Source: Candidatus Hydrogenedentota bacterium (GTDB taxonomy: Bacteria > Hydrogenedentota > Hydrogenedentia > Hydrogenedentales > CAILVY01). From it: a stretch of 38,098 bases of DNA. The stretch covers positions 1 through 38,098 of the forward strand of contig JAKQOG010000107.1 of NCBI GenBank assembly GCA_029565395.1, given 5' to 3'. The translations under genes were made by a program, and so were the position numbers. The notes below the pieces were generated by a model. That model was given only the letters and a program-made list of their open reading frames with translations. It made no database searches and was not told the DNA's origin. This document shows positions 20,201-27,032 of this stretch, piece by piece (positions within the stretch are counted from its first letter, which is position 1; the number at the start of each line of letters is the position of its first letter).

Positions 20201-23200
20201 TGCCGGGTTCCGTGACGGTTACCCGCGCTCCGCTGCACGGCTCCACGGCGGTCAATCCGGCCACGGGCGGCATCACATACACACCCTCGGCGGATTACAA
20301 TGGCAATGATTCATTCCTGTACGCTGTTACGGACGATGGATCTCCGTTGCCCGCGCAAACGTCCGAGGCCACGGTCCTGATTAACATTGGCGCAGTAAAC
20401 GATACGTTGACTGCGAATGATGATACGGCAGCCACCAATGAAGACACGCCAGTGACGGTGGATGTCTTGGCGAACGATACCGACATCGACGGGAATGTGC
20501 TTCCGGCCACGGTATCCATCACCCAGGCGCCTGCCTCCGGAACCGCCGTCGCCGACCCGGTCACGGGCAGCATTACCTACACGCCTAATGCCAATTTCAA
20601 CGGGAATGATTCCTTCGTGTACGTGGTTCAAGACGATGGCACGCCGGAACCGGTCCGCTTCGATACGGCCACCGTGTCGGTGCACGTCGCTCCCGTGAAT
20701 GATGCGCCTGTGGCCGCGGCGCTTGCTCACTACGATGGATTCCAGGAAACGGCGCTGCCGCTGTCTGGCATCACCGTGGCTGACCTCGACGCGGATGAAC
20801 TGGGTGAGGCCGTGCTCGAAGTCAATCTGTCGGTATTGCATGGAACACTCCATCTCACCGAGATAACAGGACTCACCCAAGTGGGCAACGGAACATCCGC
20901 AATAACCCTGGGCGGCAGCCTGAACACCCTCAATGCGGCTCTGGCCACGGTGCAGTATACCGGCACGGCCTTGTATTACGGGCATGACACGATTACGGTT
21001 GCCGTTGATGATCTCGGTCATACAGGCGCCGGCGGCGCGCTTACCCATGAGACCACCGCCGATATCCTGCTTGTGCCGACTCTGCTGGTGGTCACGCTTC
21101 TGAACGACGAACTGGATGGAGACTTCTCGCCCGGCAAGGTCAATCTGCGTGAAGCGGTCACGGAAATCGCCGAGAACGGCACGATCCGCTTTGACAACGC
21201 CCTCACGGGAACTATTGTACTGCGTCCGGCGCTTGGACCTCTGACCATCGCGAAGTCCCTTGTCATAGAAGGTTCCGGTTCAGATCAGATAACCGTAAGC
21301 GGCGGCCTTGTCCAGCGGGTGTTCGTGGTGGACGATGGCGATGAGTCGCCGAACCGCGACGTAGCCATTTCCAGTCTTACTCTGGCCGATGGCAGTGCCG
21401 GGGCAGGTGGAAACGGCGGCGCGGTGTTCAACGCTGAAATATTGACCCTGGATCAGTGCCGCATCTTGGGCAGCACGGCGGAGAATGGCGGCGGCGTCTC
21501 GAACCAGGGCGCCCTGGTCCTGCGCGATTGCATGGGTTCCGGCAATACCGCAACCGACGCGGGTGGTTTTGTGGTGTGTCTTGCCGGCAGCACGCTCCGT
21601 ATTAACGGAACCACTATTACACAAAATGCCGCAAGCCGGGGCGGCGGCGTCATGAACCTCGGTACGGCCGTACTCGTGAACAGCACCATCTCCGGCAACC
21701 GTGCCGTGCAGAACGGCGGTGGTTTCGACCAGGGTGCGGTGCAGGCTGCGGTCCTGGTCAATTGCACGGTGACGGGCAATGTCGCTGATCACACCGCAGT
21801 GGACAGCGGTGACGGCGGCGGTGTTCATGTATTGGGTGGTGCAGCCCCGGTCAGCCTCCGCAACACGCTCATTGTGGGCAACATTGATCGCTCCGGAAGC
21901 GGCTCTGTGCATCCGGACGTCTCGGGCGTCTTTGCCGCAGGGCAGAACAATATCATTGGCTATGCCACGGGCGCCACGGGCTTCGGTGACAGCGATATCG
22001 TTCTCGCGGACGAAGGCATTACGGATACAAGCGTGGTGCTTGATCCCGTGCTTGCCGACAATGGCGGTCTGACCCTGACCCACGCCCTGGCCTTGTTCAG
22101 CCCCGCCGTGAACGCGGGCAATAATGCCTTTATAACCGAAGTCTACTTTGAGGATACGCCCTTCCATGACCAACGCGGCGCGGAGTTCCCGCGCATCACG
22201 CGTGATACCGTGGATGTTGGCGCATACGAATTACAGGCCGAAGACAGCGGGCCGCTGACCGTGGCCATCCAGCGCGTGTCCGGCCAGTATGCGCAAACCG
22301 CATTCCTGCCCATCATGTTTGATATCGTTTTCAACGAGTTCGTGCAGGACTTCACTGAAGACGATATCCTCTTCGTGGGCACGGCCACGAATATTGTTTA
22401 CACGCTCGAATGGCTTGGGGCCGGGCATTACCGCCTCACCGTCACCAACGCCGATCCGGGCACCATTATCCCGCGTATTCTCCCTGTCTCGGATTCGTTC
22501 GGTGGAACGGTTCAAGCGACCGCCGGCCCCGCGGGAACGGTTGCCTATGATACTCTGCTCGATCAGGACAGCGACGGCATTCTCGACATCGATGAAGGTA
22601 ATGGAGACGCTGATAACGACGGGCAGCCGGACTTCCTGGAGGTTGATGCCGATGCTGACGGCGTGCCGGACAGCGTGGAATCCGATATCGGAAGCGATCC
22701 CTACGACCATGAGAATCCGGACGCCACCTTGCATCTATCGCCTGCGGCATTCGTGACCGGCCCGGAGAGTGGCACGGTCGATGTGACGGTGCAACGCTAT
22801 GGCTCGGTGTCCTTCTCTTGGACCGCTGCCGTGACCCAGGGCGCGGAATGGGCGGACATCGTATCCGGCGCCACCGGCCAGGACACCGGAACCATCCGCA
22901 TTGCTTATCAGGCGAACACTACGCAGCAAGCCCGGACCAGCATTGTTACGGTGGACGCGCCCGGCGCCTCGCAAATGCCACGCGGCATTGTGATCGAGCA
23001 GGCCGCCTGCTATCCGCCCGGCCTTGTGGCCAATGCAACCGCCGTCCTTGGCGGCCAACGATCCTCGGTCCAAATCACATGGTCGGCAGCGGAATGGGCA
23101 ACCGCCTATGACGTCTATGGGACCCCTGAGGCCGAATACGCCGGCGCCAGCTATCTTGGGACGACGCTCGACACCGCCATTACGATTTCCGATGCCGGAT

Positions 23201-24138
23201 TCAATTGCATTGGAAATCTCCTCGACGGCTACACATATTGGGTGGTCGCCCGGAACGACTGTGCGGAAAGCGATCCGGTGCGGGCGATCATGAACGCCAA
23301 GGAAGCGATCATTGAGCCGGTTCTTCCATCCGCGAAGAACGAAGATGGAACGTATCGCGCCCACGCGGATGTGCCATTGGCCATACGGCTGATCAGTACC
23401 GAGCCCATTCTTCCCGAAACCCTGGAAATCACCGTGGAAGGCGGCGAACATGGCGAGATCCTATGGCAGCCTGTCAATGGAGCAGTGAACGATGGATGGG
23501 TGGTCTGTTACCCGCCTGACACATGGGCCTTCGAGCAGGTATTGACCATCACCGCGCATGCCATGACTGCGGATGGTGTGTTTGCCGGCCCCGTAAGTGC
23601 CACCTTTGTGGTTGAAAGCGAAGCGGACTACACCCAACGCCTGTCGGCTGCTGTGGAAAATGGCAAGGGCGCTTCTGTAGAAACAACGGCTTGGCTTGGA
23701 GAAGAAACGGCGCCTGTGATGAAACCGTTGGTGGAGAACGCGCCTGTCTATGTAATCGGTCCGGATCAGGTGTTCGCCCAGCCCCAGGTGATTTGGGTGC
23801 CTGCGCCAGCCCGCCAGGATCCCAAGTCGTGGACTCTGTGGTATTATTCACAGGAACGGGATGCTTGGTACCCGGCGAACGAAGTGCAAGGGCTGCTTAC
23901 GGATACGGCGCCGCAGGTGCTTGAAAATGAAGGCGGCCTGTGGCTGGGATTCGAAGTCAACCACGGCGGCAGCGTACAATTGGCGCCGAAACAGGCTTCG
24001 GTTAGTCTGACAGCCGCCAGCCTCATATCGTGGCCGCCCAAGCATGTTTCCGACCTGCTGATCCTTGTGCTCGTGGCCGCAGTGTTGATGCAGGCGGGAT
24101 TCCGCTCCCGGCGAATCTCATCCACGGAGAAAGAATGA
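11245..24138 (+). CDS. Giant multidomain repeat protein (PKD, cadherin-like, CSLREA beta-helix, TSP3, BACON, FN3)
   Basis: This is a 4297-residue secreted protein. The signal peptide (1 to about 36) ends in 'AGAAHA'. Eight PKD-like repeats (38-810; 'GGPYTINEGQ.L.LD.SGSSDPGGD') are followed by VCBS/cadherin-like domains (about 811-1260). Two CSLREA-type right-handed beta-helices come next (about 1266-1607 with 'FSLREA', and 1608-2051 with 'LSLREA'); each has a run of 'NSTISGN'-type turns and ends like choice-of-anchor-Q domains ('ALLGDSPAIDAGN', 'DIGAYE'). A CADG-like domain spans 2052-2152. Ten cadherin-like repeats of exactly 100 residues follow (2153-3152; 'NEDTPV.VDVLANDSDVDGN'), then another cadherin-like domain. 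A third beta-helix ('VNLREA', about 3281-3662), a Big-like domain, TSP3 loops (about 3772-3820), a BACON-like domain and an FN3-like domain complete the order. The C-terminus has a hydrophobic helix (about 4268-4285) and 'RSRR', probably an anchor. The family role is adhesin or matrix protein; no catalytic triad was recognised. Confidence 0.9.
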   Translation: MNAQHPFQMGTAARRLPWACGLILPLAIFLAGAAHALPTAEAGGPYTINEGQPLNLDGTGSSDGGNPPLTYDWDLDNNASYGDVTGSTPSVPWNTLKTYFDDDTHTIGLQVTDSVLATATDTATVTINNLAPTAEAGGDQTINEGQSLSLNGSGSSDPGGDTLTYSWDLNNDTVFGDVTGATPTIDWATLKTFITDGANTVTLQVTDTGNSANLSGTDTLTVTITNLAPTADAGSNQTINEGQSLSLDGSGSSDPGGDTLTYSWDLNNDTVFGDVTGATPTIDWATLKTFITDGANTVTLQVTDTGNSANLSGTDTITVTIDNLKPTAEADGPYTIDEGQILNLDASGSTDPGGDVLAYTWDFDNNGSYGDATGETPAVDWATLSAHITDGTHTIRLQVTDTGNSSNKTDTDTATVTINNLAPTADPGGPYAIDEGQTLDLDGSGSTDPGGDSLSYTWDLDANGTFGDVTGATPSVDWTTLKNFITDDVNTIYLRVTDTGNDTNMSNTVSTTVTITNLAPNAESGGPYTINEGQTLNLDASASSDPGGDVLTFGWDLNQDSVFDDVTTATPSIPWSTLITYFDDGVNNIILQVTDTGNTQNKIRYAFTTVTINNLAPVSDPGGPYAIDEGQPLALDASGSSDPGGDVLSYTWDLNNDGAFDDVTGETPAVAWATLATFITDGVNTIVLKVTDSGNSTNLDASTTTTVTITNHAPVSDAGGPYTIDEGATLDLDASASTDPGGDTMFFTWDLNNDTVYDDVIGETPSVPWVVLKTFFDQGTNTIRVRVTDSGNAVNLNTVDATSVTIIELPPVGVDDAYTTDEDSVLGVVAPGVLDNDSDPGGDPIMVDVGSSDTTSADGVTVVLYDDGSFAYDPRSTAVFNALPAGASRDDTFQYTVEDADGSGTAMVTITVNGVNDAPLLDDTGDMVLDPIDEDNVDSPGTLVSDLLTSGLPDPITDVDTGNPEGIAVTEIDIASGAWEYRLSGSATWESFGLISPANALMLRPEDRVRFVPNANFNGTVDPAITFRAWDQSAGTPGANADATTNGLDTPFSTATDTASMVVNPVNDPPVIVDDVVSTNEETPLDIDVLANDTDVEGLDPATVFVTVEPLHGSTGVLITGAITYIPDTDYSGPDSFVYRVRDIGDNGAPPLLDSATVNITVDATNDPPHAVDDVSATRAGVSVTINVLANDSDVETELDPNVTVVVDPTGGVIESIDPATGFITYRPNEDFQGIDQFTYRVFDQGLPLPALSADANVRVAVSQTEIVVDTLDDNDDGVYNAGEFSLREAFNFIADSGTIQFDPALFTPGAMATINLTLGELVAAREFAIAGPGAGQLEISADQASRVIAVTGGTLTISGITLTRGRVQDTLGGGIHVAATAGLILDGSIVSECTVEDTNGTADDLGGGIGCEGALQITNSTIANNTAGAFGGGIYSAGPLEILNTTISGNTAVTEDGGGIHMEDGTGELVHVTITGNSAETGGGLNKVAGALSIGNSILAGNVALSAGNDAAGIVTSLGNNLVQDIEGSETWLSTDLIGISAETVLETALNANGGTTPTHALLGDSPAIDAGNDLNASNAGLTTDQRGLDRFVGTADIGAYEVRRFLVDLQTDENDADLSAGDLSLREAVDATLPGDIIEFGFTGEIVLDPLLGEILIDNGLALVGPGAGQLSISGGNAISILYIPSTDAQAVFAGVTLRDAYDTVAPAGDGRGGPALFSFGTVRMTECVLIGNQSDVLDGGAIQNRGAMTLTRCVLQDNMASNLGGAIANWGGTLTLLQCTLSNNQTEQLGGALMNLLNGVVTVRDSTFESNHAYVSGALHNSVNGTVTVLNSSFIDNAAASDGGAMLNAGTLHMINSTLSGNRAERHGGGLHQNGSNATLVNCTLTNNLADAGDTGFGEGGGINSASGSVTLHNTVVAGNFDTVDNLGSGNIHPDISGNVATLGSNLLGNRNGAVGITDGVNGDHAGTGTQPIDPALGPLANYGGVVSVHIPRVQSPLIDQGDNDAITSPPFDAPPVYDQRGIGFDRVVDGDGDEEAIVDIGAVEYIPTQPVFTSSAITDATEDTLYEYSITLSDQDLDEVFSITAPTLPYWLTFTDNGDGTALLTGTPGNEEVSPYFDVRDYDVVIQVTDWANQTVSQVFTLTLAGVNDAPVTVDDTGDTAEDTPIIIPVLNNDSDIDGDLVPASVMITSGPANGLATINPETGEITYTPNLHYNGGDSFVYQVTDDGTPEPFLSTSATVTLTIAAVNDPPVTMEDAGECFEDDVVTVDVLANDSDVDGNLVPGTVSVTEGPANGTVSIDPATGAITYTPNHDFNGTDSFIYSVTDDGSPLPAESATASVALTVLAINDPPATVDDTAATDEDVPIVVPVLLNDTDVDGAILPDSVVVTEFPDHGAVSINPATGDVTYTPNLNYNGPDSFVYEVSDDGSPQPATVSFATVNLTVNAINDPPAAMDDAAVTNEDEPVVVNVLENDTDVDGNLVPSTVVVVQTPANGTATVEPATGTITYTPNLNFNGADSFTYSVTDDGAPLPEASSVAAVQITVIPVNDPPIVTDDTLTTEEDTPGTVLVLTNDSDVDGDLLPDTVLITVLPEHGSTTVVAETGAVIYTPALNYNGTDAFTYQVTDNGSPLPAQTTAGTVTVTILAINDAPHTLADTASTNEDTPAVIPVLDNDSDVDGNLVPDSVAITTPPQHGATSIDPNTGAITYTPNLNYNGPDAFVYSVTDDGSPLPAMTSTASVAIDILAVNDPPAVSDDAAVTLEDESVVVNVLGNDSDVDGNLVPASVAITAPPANGTTSVNPVTGAVTYTPNLNWHGTDSFTYRVTDDGAPLPSESTTGLVTITVNAVNDAPATVADSANTDEDTPVTVDVLANDSDVDGALVAESVVVTQPPQHGAAVVNPATGAITYTPAANYNGNDAFEYQVTDDGSPLPAQSSLATVTLIINAINDPPDARTDSANTEEDTPVVIDVLANDEDVDGNLVPGSVTVTRAPLHGSTAVNPATGGITYTPSADYNGNDSFLYAVTDDGSPLPAQTSEATVLINIGAVNDTLTANDDTAATNEDTPVTVDVLANDTDIDGNVLPATVSITQAPASGTAVADPVTGSITYTPNANFNGNDSFVYVVQDDGTPEPVRFDTATVSVHVAPVNDAPVAAALAHYDGFQETALPLSGITVADLDADELGEAVLEVNLSVLHGTLHLTEITGLTQVGNGTSAITLGGSLNTLNAALATVQYTGTALYYGHDTITVAVDDLGHTGAGGALTHETTADILLVPTLLVVTLLNDELDGDFSPGKVNLREAVTEIAENGTIRFDNALTGTIVLRPALGPLTIAKSLVIEGSGSDQITVSGGLVQRVFVVDDGDESPNRDVAISSLTLADGSAGAGGNGGAVFNAEILTLDQCRILGSTAENGGGVSNQGALVLRDCMGSGNTATDAGGFVVCLAGSTLRINGTTITQNAASRGGGVMNLGTAVLVNSTISGNRAVQNGGGFDQGAVQAAVLVNCTVTGNVADHTAVDSGDGGGVHVLGGAAPVSLRNTLIVGNIDRSGSGSVHPDVSGVFAAGQNNIIGYATGATGFGDSDIVLADEGITDTSVVLDPVLADNGGLTLTHALALFSPAVNAGNNAFITEVYFEDTPFHDQRGAEFPRITRDTVDVGAYELQAEDSGPLTVAIQRVSGQYAQTAFLPIMFDIVFNEFVQDFTEDDILFVGTATNIVYTLEWLGAGHYRLTVTNADPGTIIPRILPVSDSFGGTVQATAGPAGTVAYDTLLDQDSDGILDIDEGNGDADNDGQPDFLEVDADADGVPDSVESDIGSDPYDHENPDATLHLSPAAFVTGPESGTVDVTVQRYGSVSFSWTAAVTQGAEWADIVSGATGQDTGTIRIAYQANTTQQARTSIVTVDAPGASQMPRGIVIEQAACYPPGLVANATAVLGGQRSSVQITWSAAEWATAYDVYGTPEAEYAGASYLGTTLDTAITISDAGFNCIGNLLDGYTYWVVARNDCAESDPVRAIMNAKEAIIEPVLPSAKNEDGTYRAHADVPLAIRLISTEPILPETLEITVEGGEHGEILWQPVNGAVNDGWVVCYPPDTWAFEQVLTITAHAMTADGVFAGPVSATFVVESEADYTQRLSAAVENGKGASVETTAWLGEETAPVMKPLVENAPVYVIGPDQVFAQPQVIWVPAPARQDPKSWTLWYYSQERDAWYPANEVQGLLTDTAPQVLENEGGLWLGFEVNHGGSVQLAPKQASVSLTAASLISWPPKHVSDLLILVLVAAVLMQAGFRSRRISSTEKE
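11356..13674 (+). repeat. Array of eight PKD-domain repeats
   Basis: Repeat starts (the Pro codon of the 'P.A..GG' motif) fall at 11356, 11638, 11929, 12220, 12511, 12802, 13093 and 13384, and the array ends at 13674. The first unit is 282 bp and the other seven are 291 bp each. Units 2 and 3 are nearly identical at DNA level. Confidence 0.9.
17701..20700 (+). repeat. Ten tandem 300-bp cadherin-like repeats
   Basis: Units begin at 17701 and every 300 bp thereafter up to 20401, with no net indel. Each unit encodes 100 residues: '(A/P)P...DD...T.ED.PV.V.VL.NDSDVDG', then 'P..G...(I/V)(D/N)P.TG.ITYTPN..(Y/F)NG.D.F.Y.VTDDG.P.P', and an ending of the type 'T(V)...(A/V)(I/V)ND'. Spacing is perfectly conserved although the DNA has diverged clearly between units. 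Confidence 0.95.
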
Positions 24139-24971
24139 AAATACCAACTCAAGAGACATGGCGGTCTGGGTGCGATTCTTCAACGAGTCGCACCCGGCCC
24201 TCTTTTGTGCAAAAATCTAAAAAAAGACATGGAAGTGCTATAGCGGGATGTTTGTTGCTATGTATATGCGGCATGGATTCCGCGCAAGCCGCCTTCTCCC
24301 TTCAACGCTCCCTCGATCTCACGGGCACGTATGTGCCCGGAACCACACTGGATGTCACCGTTACGCTCTCTTTGGCTACCACGGAAACGCTTACCGCCAT
24401 CGGCCTGGAAGAGACCGTGCCCGCGGGATGGGGGTATATAGGCGTCATCTCCGGTGAAATCCCGGCGATTGAGCCCATATCCGGCACTTCAGGTCTTCTC
24501 GAATTTGCCTGGTTCCCGCTGCCAGCGATTCCTGTGACATTCACCTACCAGATCGCCATTCCCTCCGATGCCACAGGCCTTCGCGTGATCACTGGCGCGG
24601 GTCTTTGCCGCCTGAGCGAGTCCGGGGAATATCGCACCACGTCTGTGTTCACGGTGATCCCAAGCGAAGACGCCGGGGAGCCCCACACCGCCGATCAAAA
24701 TGGCGATTACCAAATCAGCCTGTCGGAATTGCTGCGCATCATCCAGTTTTTCAATAGTAATGGGCTTCACTGTCAGGCAGGGACCGAGGATGGTTTCGCG
24801 CCCGGCTCAGGAAACACCGCCTGCACCCCCCATGACAGCGATTACGCTCCACAGAACTGGCTGATTAACCTGAGCGAATTACTCCGAATTATCCAATTCT
24901 ACAATATGGGCGTATATCGTCCCTGTCCCGAAGAGTCTACCGAAGACGGCTTTTGTCCGGGGATAGACTAA
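24135..24971 (+). CDS. Small secreted protein: beta module plus two dockerin-like units
   Basis: The ATG overlaps the giant gene's stop by 4 bp (ATGA), with GGAGAAAG just upstream; this points to translational coupling. The protein has 278 residues. An N-terminal signal with Lys/Arg-rich start and 'CLLLCICG..SAQA' ends near residue 51. A beta-sandwich-like module (about 52-177; 'LTAIGLEETVPAGW', 'LEFAWFPLPAIP', 'SGEYRT') matches the module in the protein at 9581. Two dockerin-like units follow (about 182-275): 'DQNGDYQISLSELLRIIQFF' and 'WLINLSELLRIIQFYN', each with a Cys-containing 'TEDGF.PG' turn. There is no sorting signal and no transmembrane helix after the signal peptide. It may be released, or attached through the dockerin-like units to a partner. 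I do not know a named function; the paired-module architecture is seen directly, the docking role is inferred. Confidence 0.82.
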   Translation: MKIPTQETWRSGCDSSTSRTRPSFVQKSKKRHGSAIAGCLLLCICGMDSAQAAFSLQRSLDLTGTYVPGTTLDVTVTLSLATTETLTAIGLEETVPAGWGYIGVISGEIPAIEPISGTSGLLEFAWFPLPAIPVTFTYQIAIPSDATGLRVITGAGLCRLSESGEYRTTSVFTVIPSEDAGEPHTADQNGDYQISLSELLRIIQFFNSNGLHCQAGTEDGFAPGSGNTACTPHDSDYAPQNWLINLSELLRIIQFYNMGVYRPCPEESTEDGFCPGID

Positions 24972-24985
24972 ACCGCAACGGTTTT
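24970..24985 (+). terminator. Possible intrinsic terminator after the surface-protein run
   Basis: AAACCG, a 3-base loop CAA, then CGGTTT with one more T form a perfect 6-bp stem that overlaps the TAA stop of the preceding gene. The stem is short and the T-run is only four, so termination may be weak. Confidence 0.4.
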
Positions 24986-25010
24986 CAGAAAATCGGCATC
25001 ATAGAAAAGC

Positions 25011-26012
25011 ATGTCCACCAACAACGATAACCATCAAGCCCGAAACGGGCCGGGAGCTACAGCAGGCTGGAGGAAGTTCGCGAAAGCAAGCATCCTTTTG
25101 GCCGTTATAGGCTTGGTGTTGACCTGTTGGGGCGGACGCTATTGGTATTTGGCAGGAGCGGCCTACTGGGTTCCGGTTTATTTTATTGCCGCCCTGCTGG
25201 GAGTCCTCGGAAGTCTTCCGGGAGGTTCCCGTGGATGGTTGGCCGCCGGTCTTCTCTGTATTCTGGCTTCCGCGGGTTTGCTTGCCCCGGGATATTTTCC
25301 CCCGCCGAATCCCGCCCCTGCCGGGCAACAACCCAATTTCCGGATTCTTCAATTTAATACGTATAAACATCGCAGCAATCCTGACGCATTGATCAAATTG
25401 GTTCGCGAAACCTCTCCCGACATCATTCTTTTTCAGGAGTTCGACAAGGAATGGGAGGCCGCCTTGAAACCACTTGAAACCCTCTATCCCCATCATACGG
25501 GTTTTCCCCGTTATCCAGGGGGTGGACCCGATTTGGGCCAATACTGGCGGACGGATTCCAGCACCCCCCAAGTTTTAGCGGAGTCCGGCGTCCCCGCCGT
25601 CACCACCACCCTCATGATCAATCAGCGGCCTGTTCAGATATTTAATGTCCATACCGCCGCGCCTTTCTCGCCCCGCCGTGCCCGGCATCATCGGGAACAA
25701 ATGCACGCCTTGGCGCTACACTTGCGCGGGACTTCCTCCCCCGTGATTGTGGTGGGGGATCTGAATACGACTCCCTGGTCGCAGTATTACCAGGAACTCC
25801 TCCGGCATTCCGATCTTATTAGCGCCCGGCAGGGATTTGGAATCCTGGGATCCTGGCCCTCGTTTTTCGGACTCCTGCGCGTCCCCCTGGATCAGGTCCT
25901 GGTCAGCGCGGAAATCAACGTCATCCGCTGCCGCGTCGGCCCCGGGCTTGGCTCCGACCACCGCCCCGTGCTGACCGACCTCTACATCCCGCCCTTGAAA
26001 AACAAAGACTGA
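25011..26012 (+). CDS. Membrane-anchored endonuclease/exonuclease/phosphatase family protein
   Basis: The 333-residue protein has three hydrophobic segments in its first 105 residues (about 25-42, 48-64 and 75-93), which should place the catalytic domain outside the cytoplasm, as in YafD-like proteins. The EEP fold motifs are present in order: N116 ('LQFNTY'), E143 ('FQEFD'), H214 ('NVHTAAP'), D250-N252 ('GDLNTTPW') and D316-H317 ('GSDHRP'). The full metal and catalytic set is therefore intact. EEP enzymes cleave phosphodiester or phosphate ester bonds in nucleic acids, lipids or inositides; the substrate here is unknown. The ribosome binding site is weak. The gene converges on hisF with 16 bp between stops. 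Confidence 0.85.
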   Translation: MSTNNDNHQARNGPGATAGWRKFAKASILLAVIGLVLTCWGGRYWYLAGAAYWVPVYFIAALLGVLGSLPGGSRGWLAAGLLCILASAGLLAPGYFPPPNPAPAGQQPNFRILQFNTYKHRSNPDALIKLVRETSPDIILFQEFDKEWEAALKPLETLYPHHTGFPRYPGGGPDLGQYWRTDSSTPQVLAESGVPAVTTTLMINQRPVQIFNVHTAAPFSPRRARHHREQMHALALHLRGTSSPVIVVGDLNTTPWSQYYQELLRHSDLISARQGFGILGSWPSFFGLLRVPLDQVLVSAEINVIRCRVGPGLGSDHRPVLTDLYIPPLKNKD

Positions 26013-26033
26013 GCTGAATGGCATTCTTTCAGC
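26013..26033. terminator. Hairpin between convergent genes
   Basis: GCTGAA (26013-26018) and TTCAGC (26028-26033) form a 6-bp stem with a 9-base loop between the two stops, overlapping the end of hisF. There is no T-run on either strand, so a terminator function is only suggested by position. Confidence 0.25.
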
Positions 26034-26790
26034 GCACGGTAACTCCCCTGGATTTCAAATACGCTTTCAAGCCGGGGATTGAGATCATATTAAAATGGAA
26101 TACGGAGGCAGCCAGCAAAATTGTGGCCCCCGCCTCCACCGCTTCATAAAAATGTTCCAACGTGCCCGCGCCACCCGAGGCCACCACGGGTACGGACACC
26201 ACTTTTGCCATCGCGCGAATCACCGGCAGATCATAGCCGGTTTTTGCACCGTCGCCTGCCTTGCTGGTGGGAAGAATGCAGCCGGCCCCGCGCCCATCCA
26301 TCTTTTTGGCAAATTCGACCGCGTCAAAGCCGGTTGCCGTGCGTCCGCCGTCAATATACACCTCATACCCGGATGGCAGGGCCGGATTTTGATCCACATC
26401 GATGGCCACCGTGACTTTGCCGGAACCAAACCGTTTGACCATTTCGCCAATCAGCGCGGGTTGCCGGAACGCCGCACTGCTCACGGACACTTTGTTCGCT
26501 CCTGCATTGAGTACCGCTTCGGCCACTTCCAGACTGTTAATGCCGCCTCCCACCGTGAAAGGAATCGTGGTGACCGCCGCAACATTCCGCACCACCTCCA
26601 GCATTGTGGGCCGGTTCTCCACGGTGGCCGTGATGTCCAGCAGCGCCAATTCATCCGCTCCCGCCGCGCAATACGCTTTCGCGCATTCCACCGGGTCGCC
26701 CGCATCGCGGATGTCCACAAAATGCACTCCCTTCACCACACGCCCCTTTTGCATGTCCAAACACGGCATAATACTTACAGGCTTGCTCAT
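26029..26790 (-). CDS. hisF: Imidazole glycerol phosphate synthase, cyclase subunit
   Basis: The 253-residue (beta/alpha)8 protein is of normal length. HisF uses ammonia from HisH and PRFAR to make imidazole glycerol phosphate and AICAR in histidine synthesis, in the cytoplasm. Visible family motifs are 'PCLD' with catalytic D12, 'GRVVKGV.F.....AGDPVE', 'VGGGI' and 'VAID' with catalytic D131, then 'EVYIDGGR' and 'VASGGAGTLEHF'. The loop usually written TS(M/I)D.DGTK.GYD reads 'TSKAGDGAKTGYD' (175-187), losing one Asp. No other his gene is in the window. ATG 26790 is supported by AAGGAG 8 bases upstream. Most likely the true HisF; a HisF-like enzyme of another pathway is possible. Confidence 0.9.
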   Translation of the reverse strand: MSKPVSIMPCLDMQKGRVVKGVHFVDIRDAGDPVECAKAYCAAGADELALLDITATVENRPTMLEVVRNVAAVTTIPFTVGGGINSLEVAEAVLNAGANKVSVSSAAFRQPALIGEMVKRFGSGKVTVAIDVDQNPALPSGYEVYIDGGRTATGFDAVEFAKKMDGRGAGCILPTSKAGDGAKTGYDLPVIRAMAKVVSVPVVASGGAGTLEHFYEAVEAGATILLAASVFHFNMISIPGLKAYLKSRGVTVR

Positions 26791-26798
26791 GGTCTTTT

Positions 26799-26804
26799 CT
26801 CCTT
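26799..26804 (-). promoter_or_regulatory. Ribosome binding site of hisF
   Basis: AAGGAG on the minus strand, 8 bases from the ATG. It is the strongest Shine-Dalgarno match in this part of the window. Confidence 0.75.
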
Positions 26805-26930
26805 ATGATTCTGTATGTCATAAATCATACCGGAAAGAGAGTTCTTTTCGCACAAAACCGTATGCGGCCTCCTCCGGCAGAGCGTGGTAATGATCAAAAC
26901 GATTTGGCGCTCTTGAAGTGCTTGGATTGT

Positions 26931-26959
26931 TTGCTTGGGGGCGCAAGGGATGCTATACT
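26931..26959 (+). promoter_or_regulatory. Sigma70-type promoter of skp
   Basis: TTGCTT (26931-26936), a 17-base spacer, and TATACT (26954-26959). The expected transcription start near 26966 leaves about 65 bases of leader before the GTG start of skp. Confidence 0.65.
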
Positions 26960-27032
26960 GCGCATTCTATGCCATACTATTTCGTCTGCCTTGAACGGGA
27001 CGGCACAATGAACAAGAAAGGGTTTTACTGCT

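Noticed and set aside
21280..22173. A 297-codon minus-strand frame opposite the third beta-helix
   Set aside because: Shadow of a Gly/Asn/Thr-rich beta-helix on the plus strand, with low-complexity Ala/Arg/His content and no ribosome site.
26813..26830. GTATG...CATAC inverted repeat upstream of hisF
   Set aside because: Only 5-bp arms in an AT-rich stretch; could be an operator overlapping a TATGAT -10 box but no -35 at good spacing was found, so not reported as a feature.
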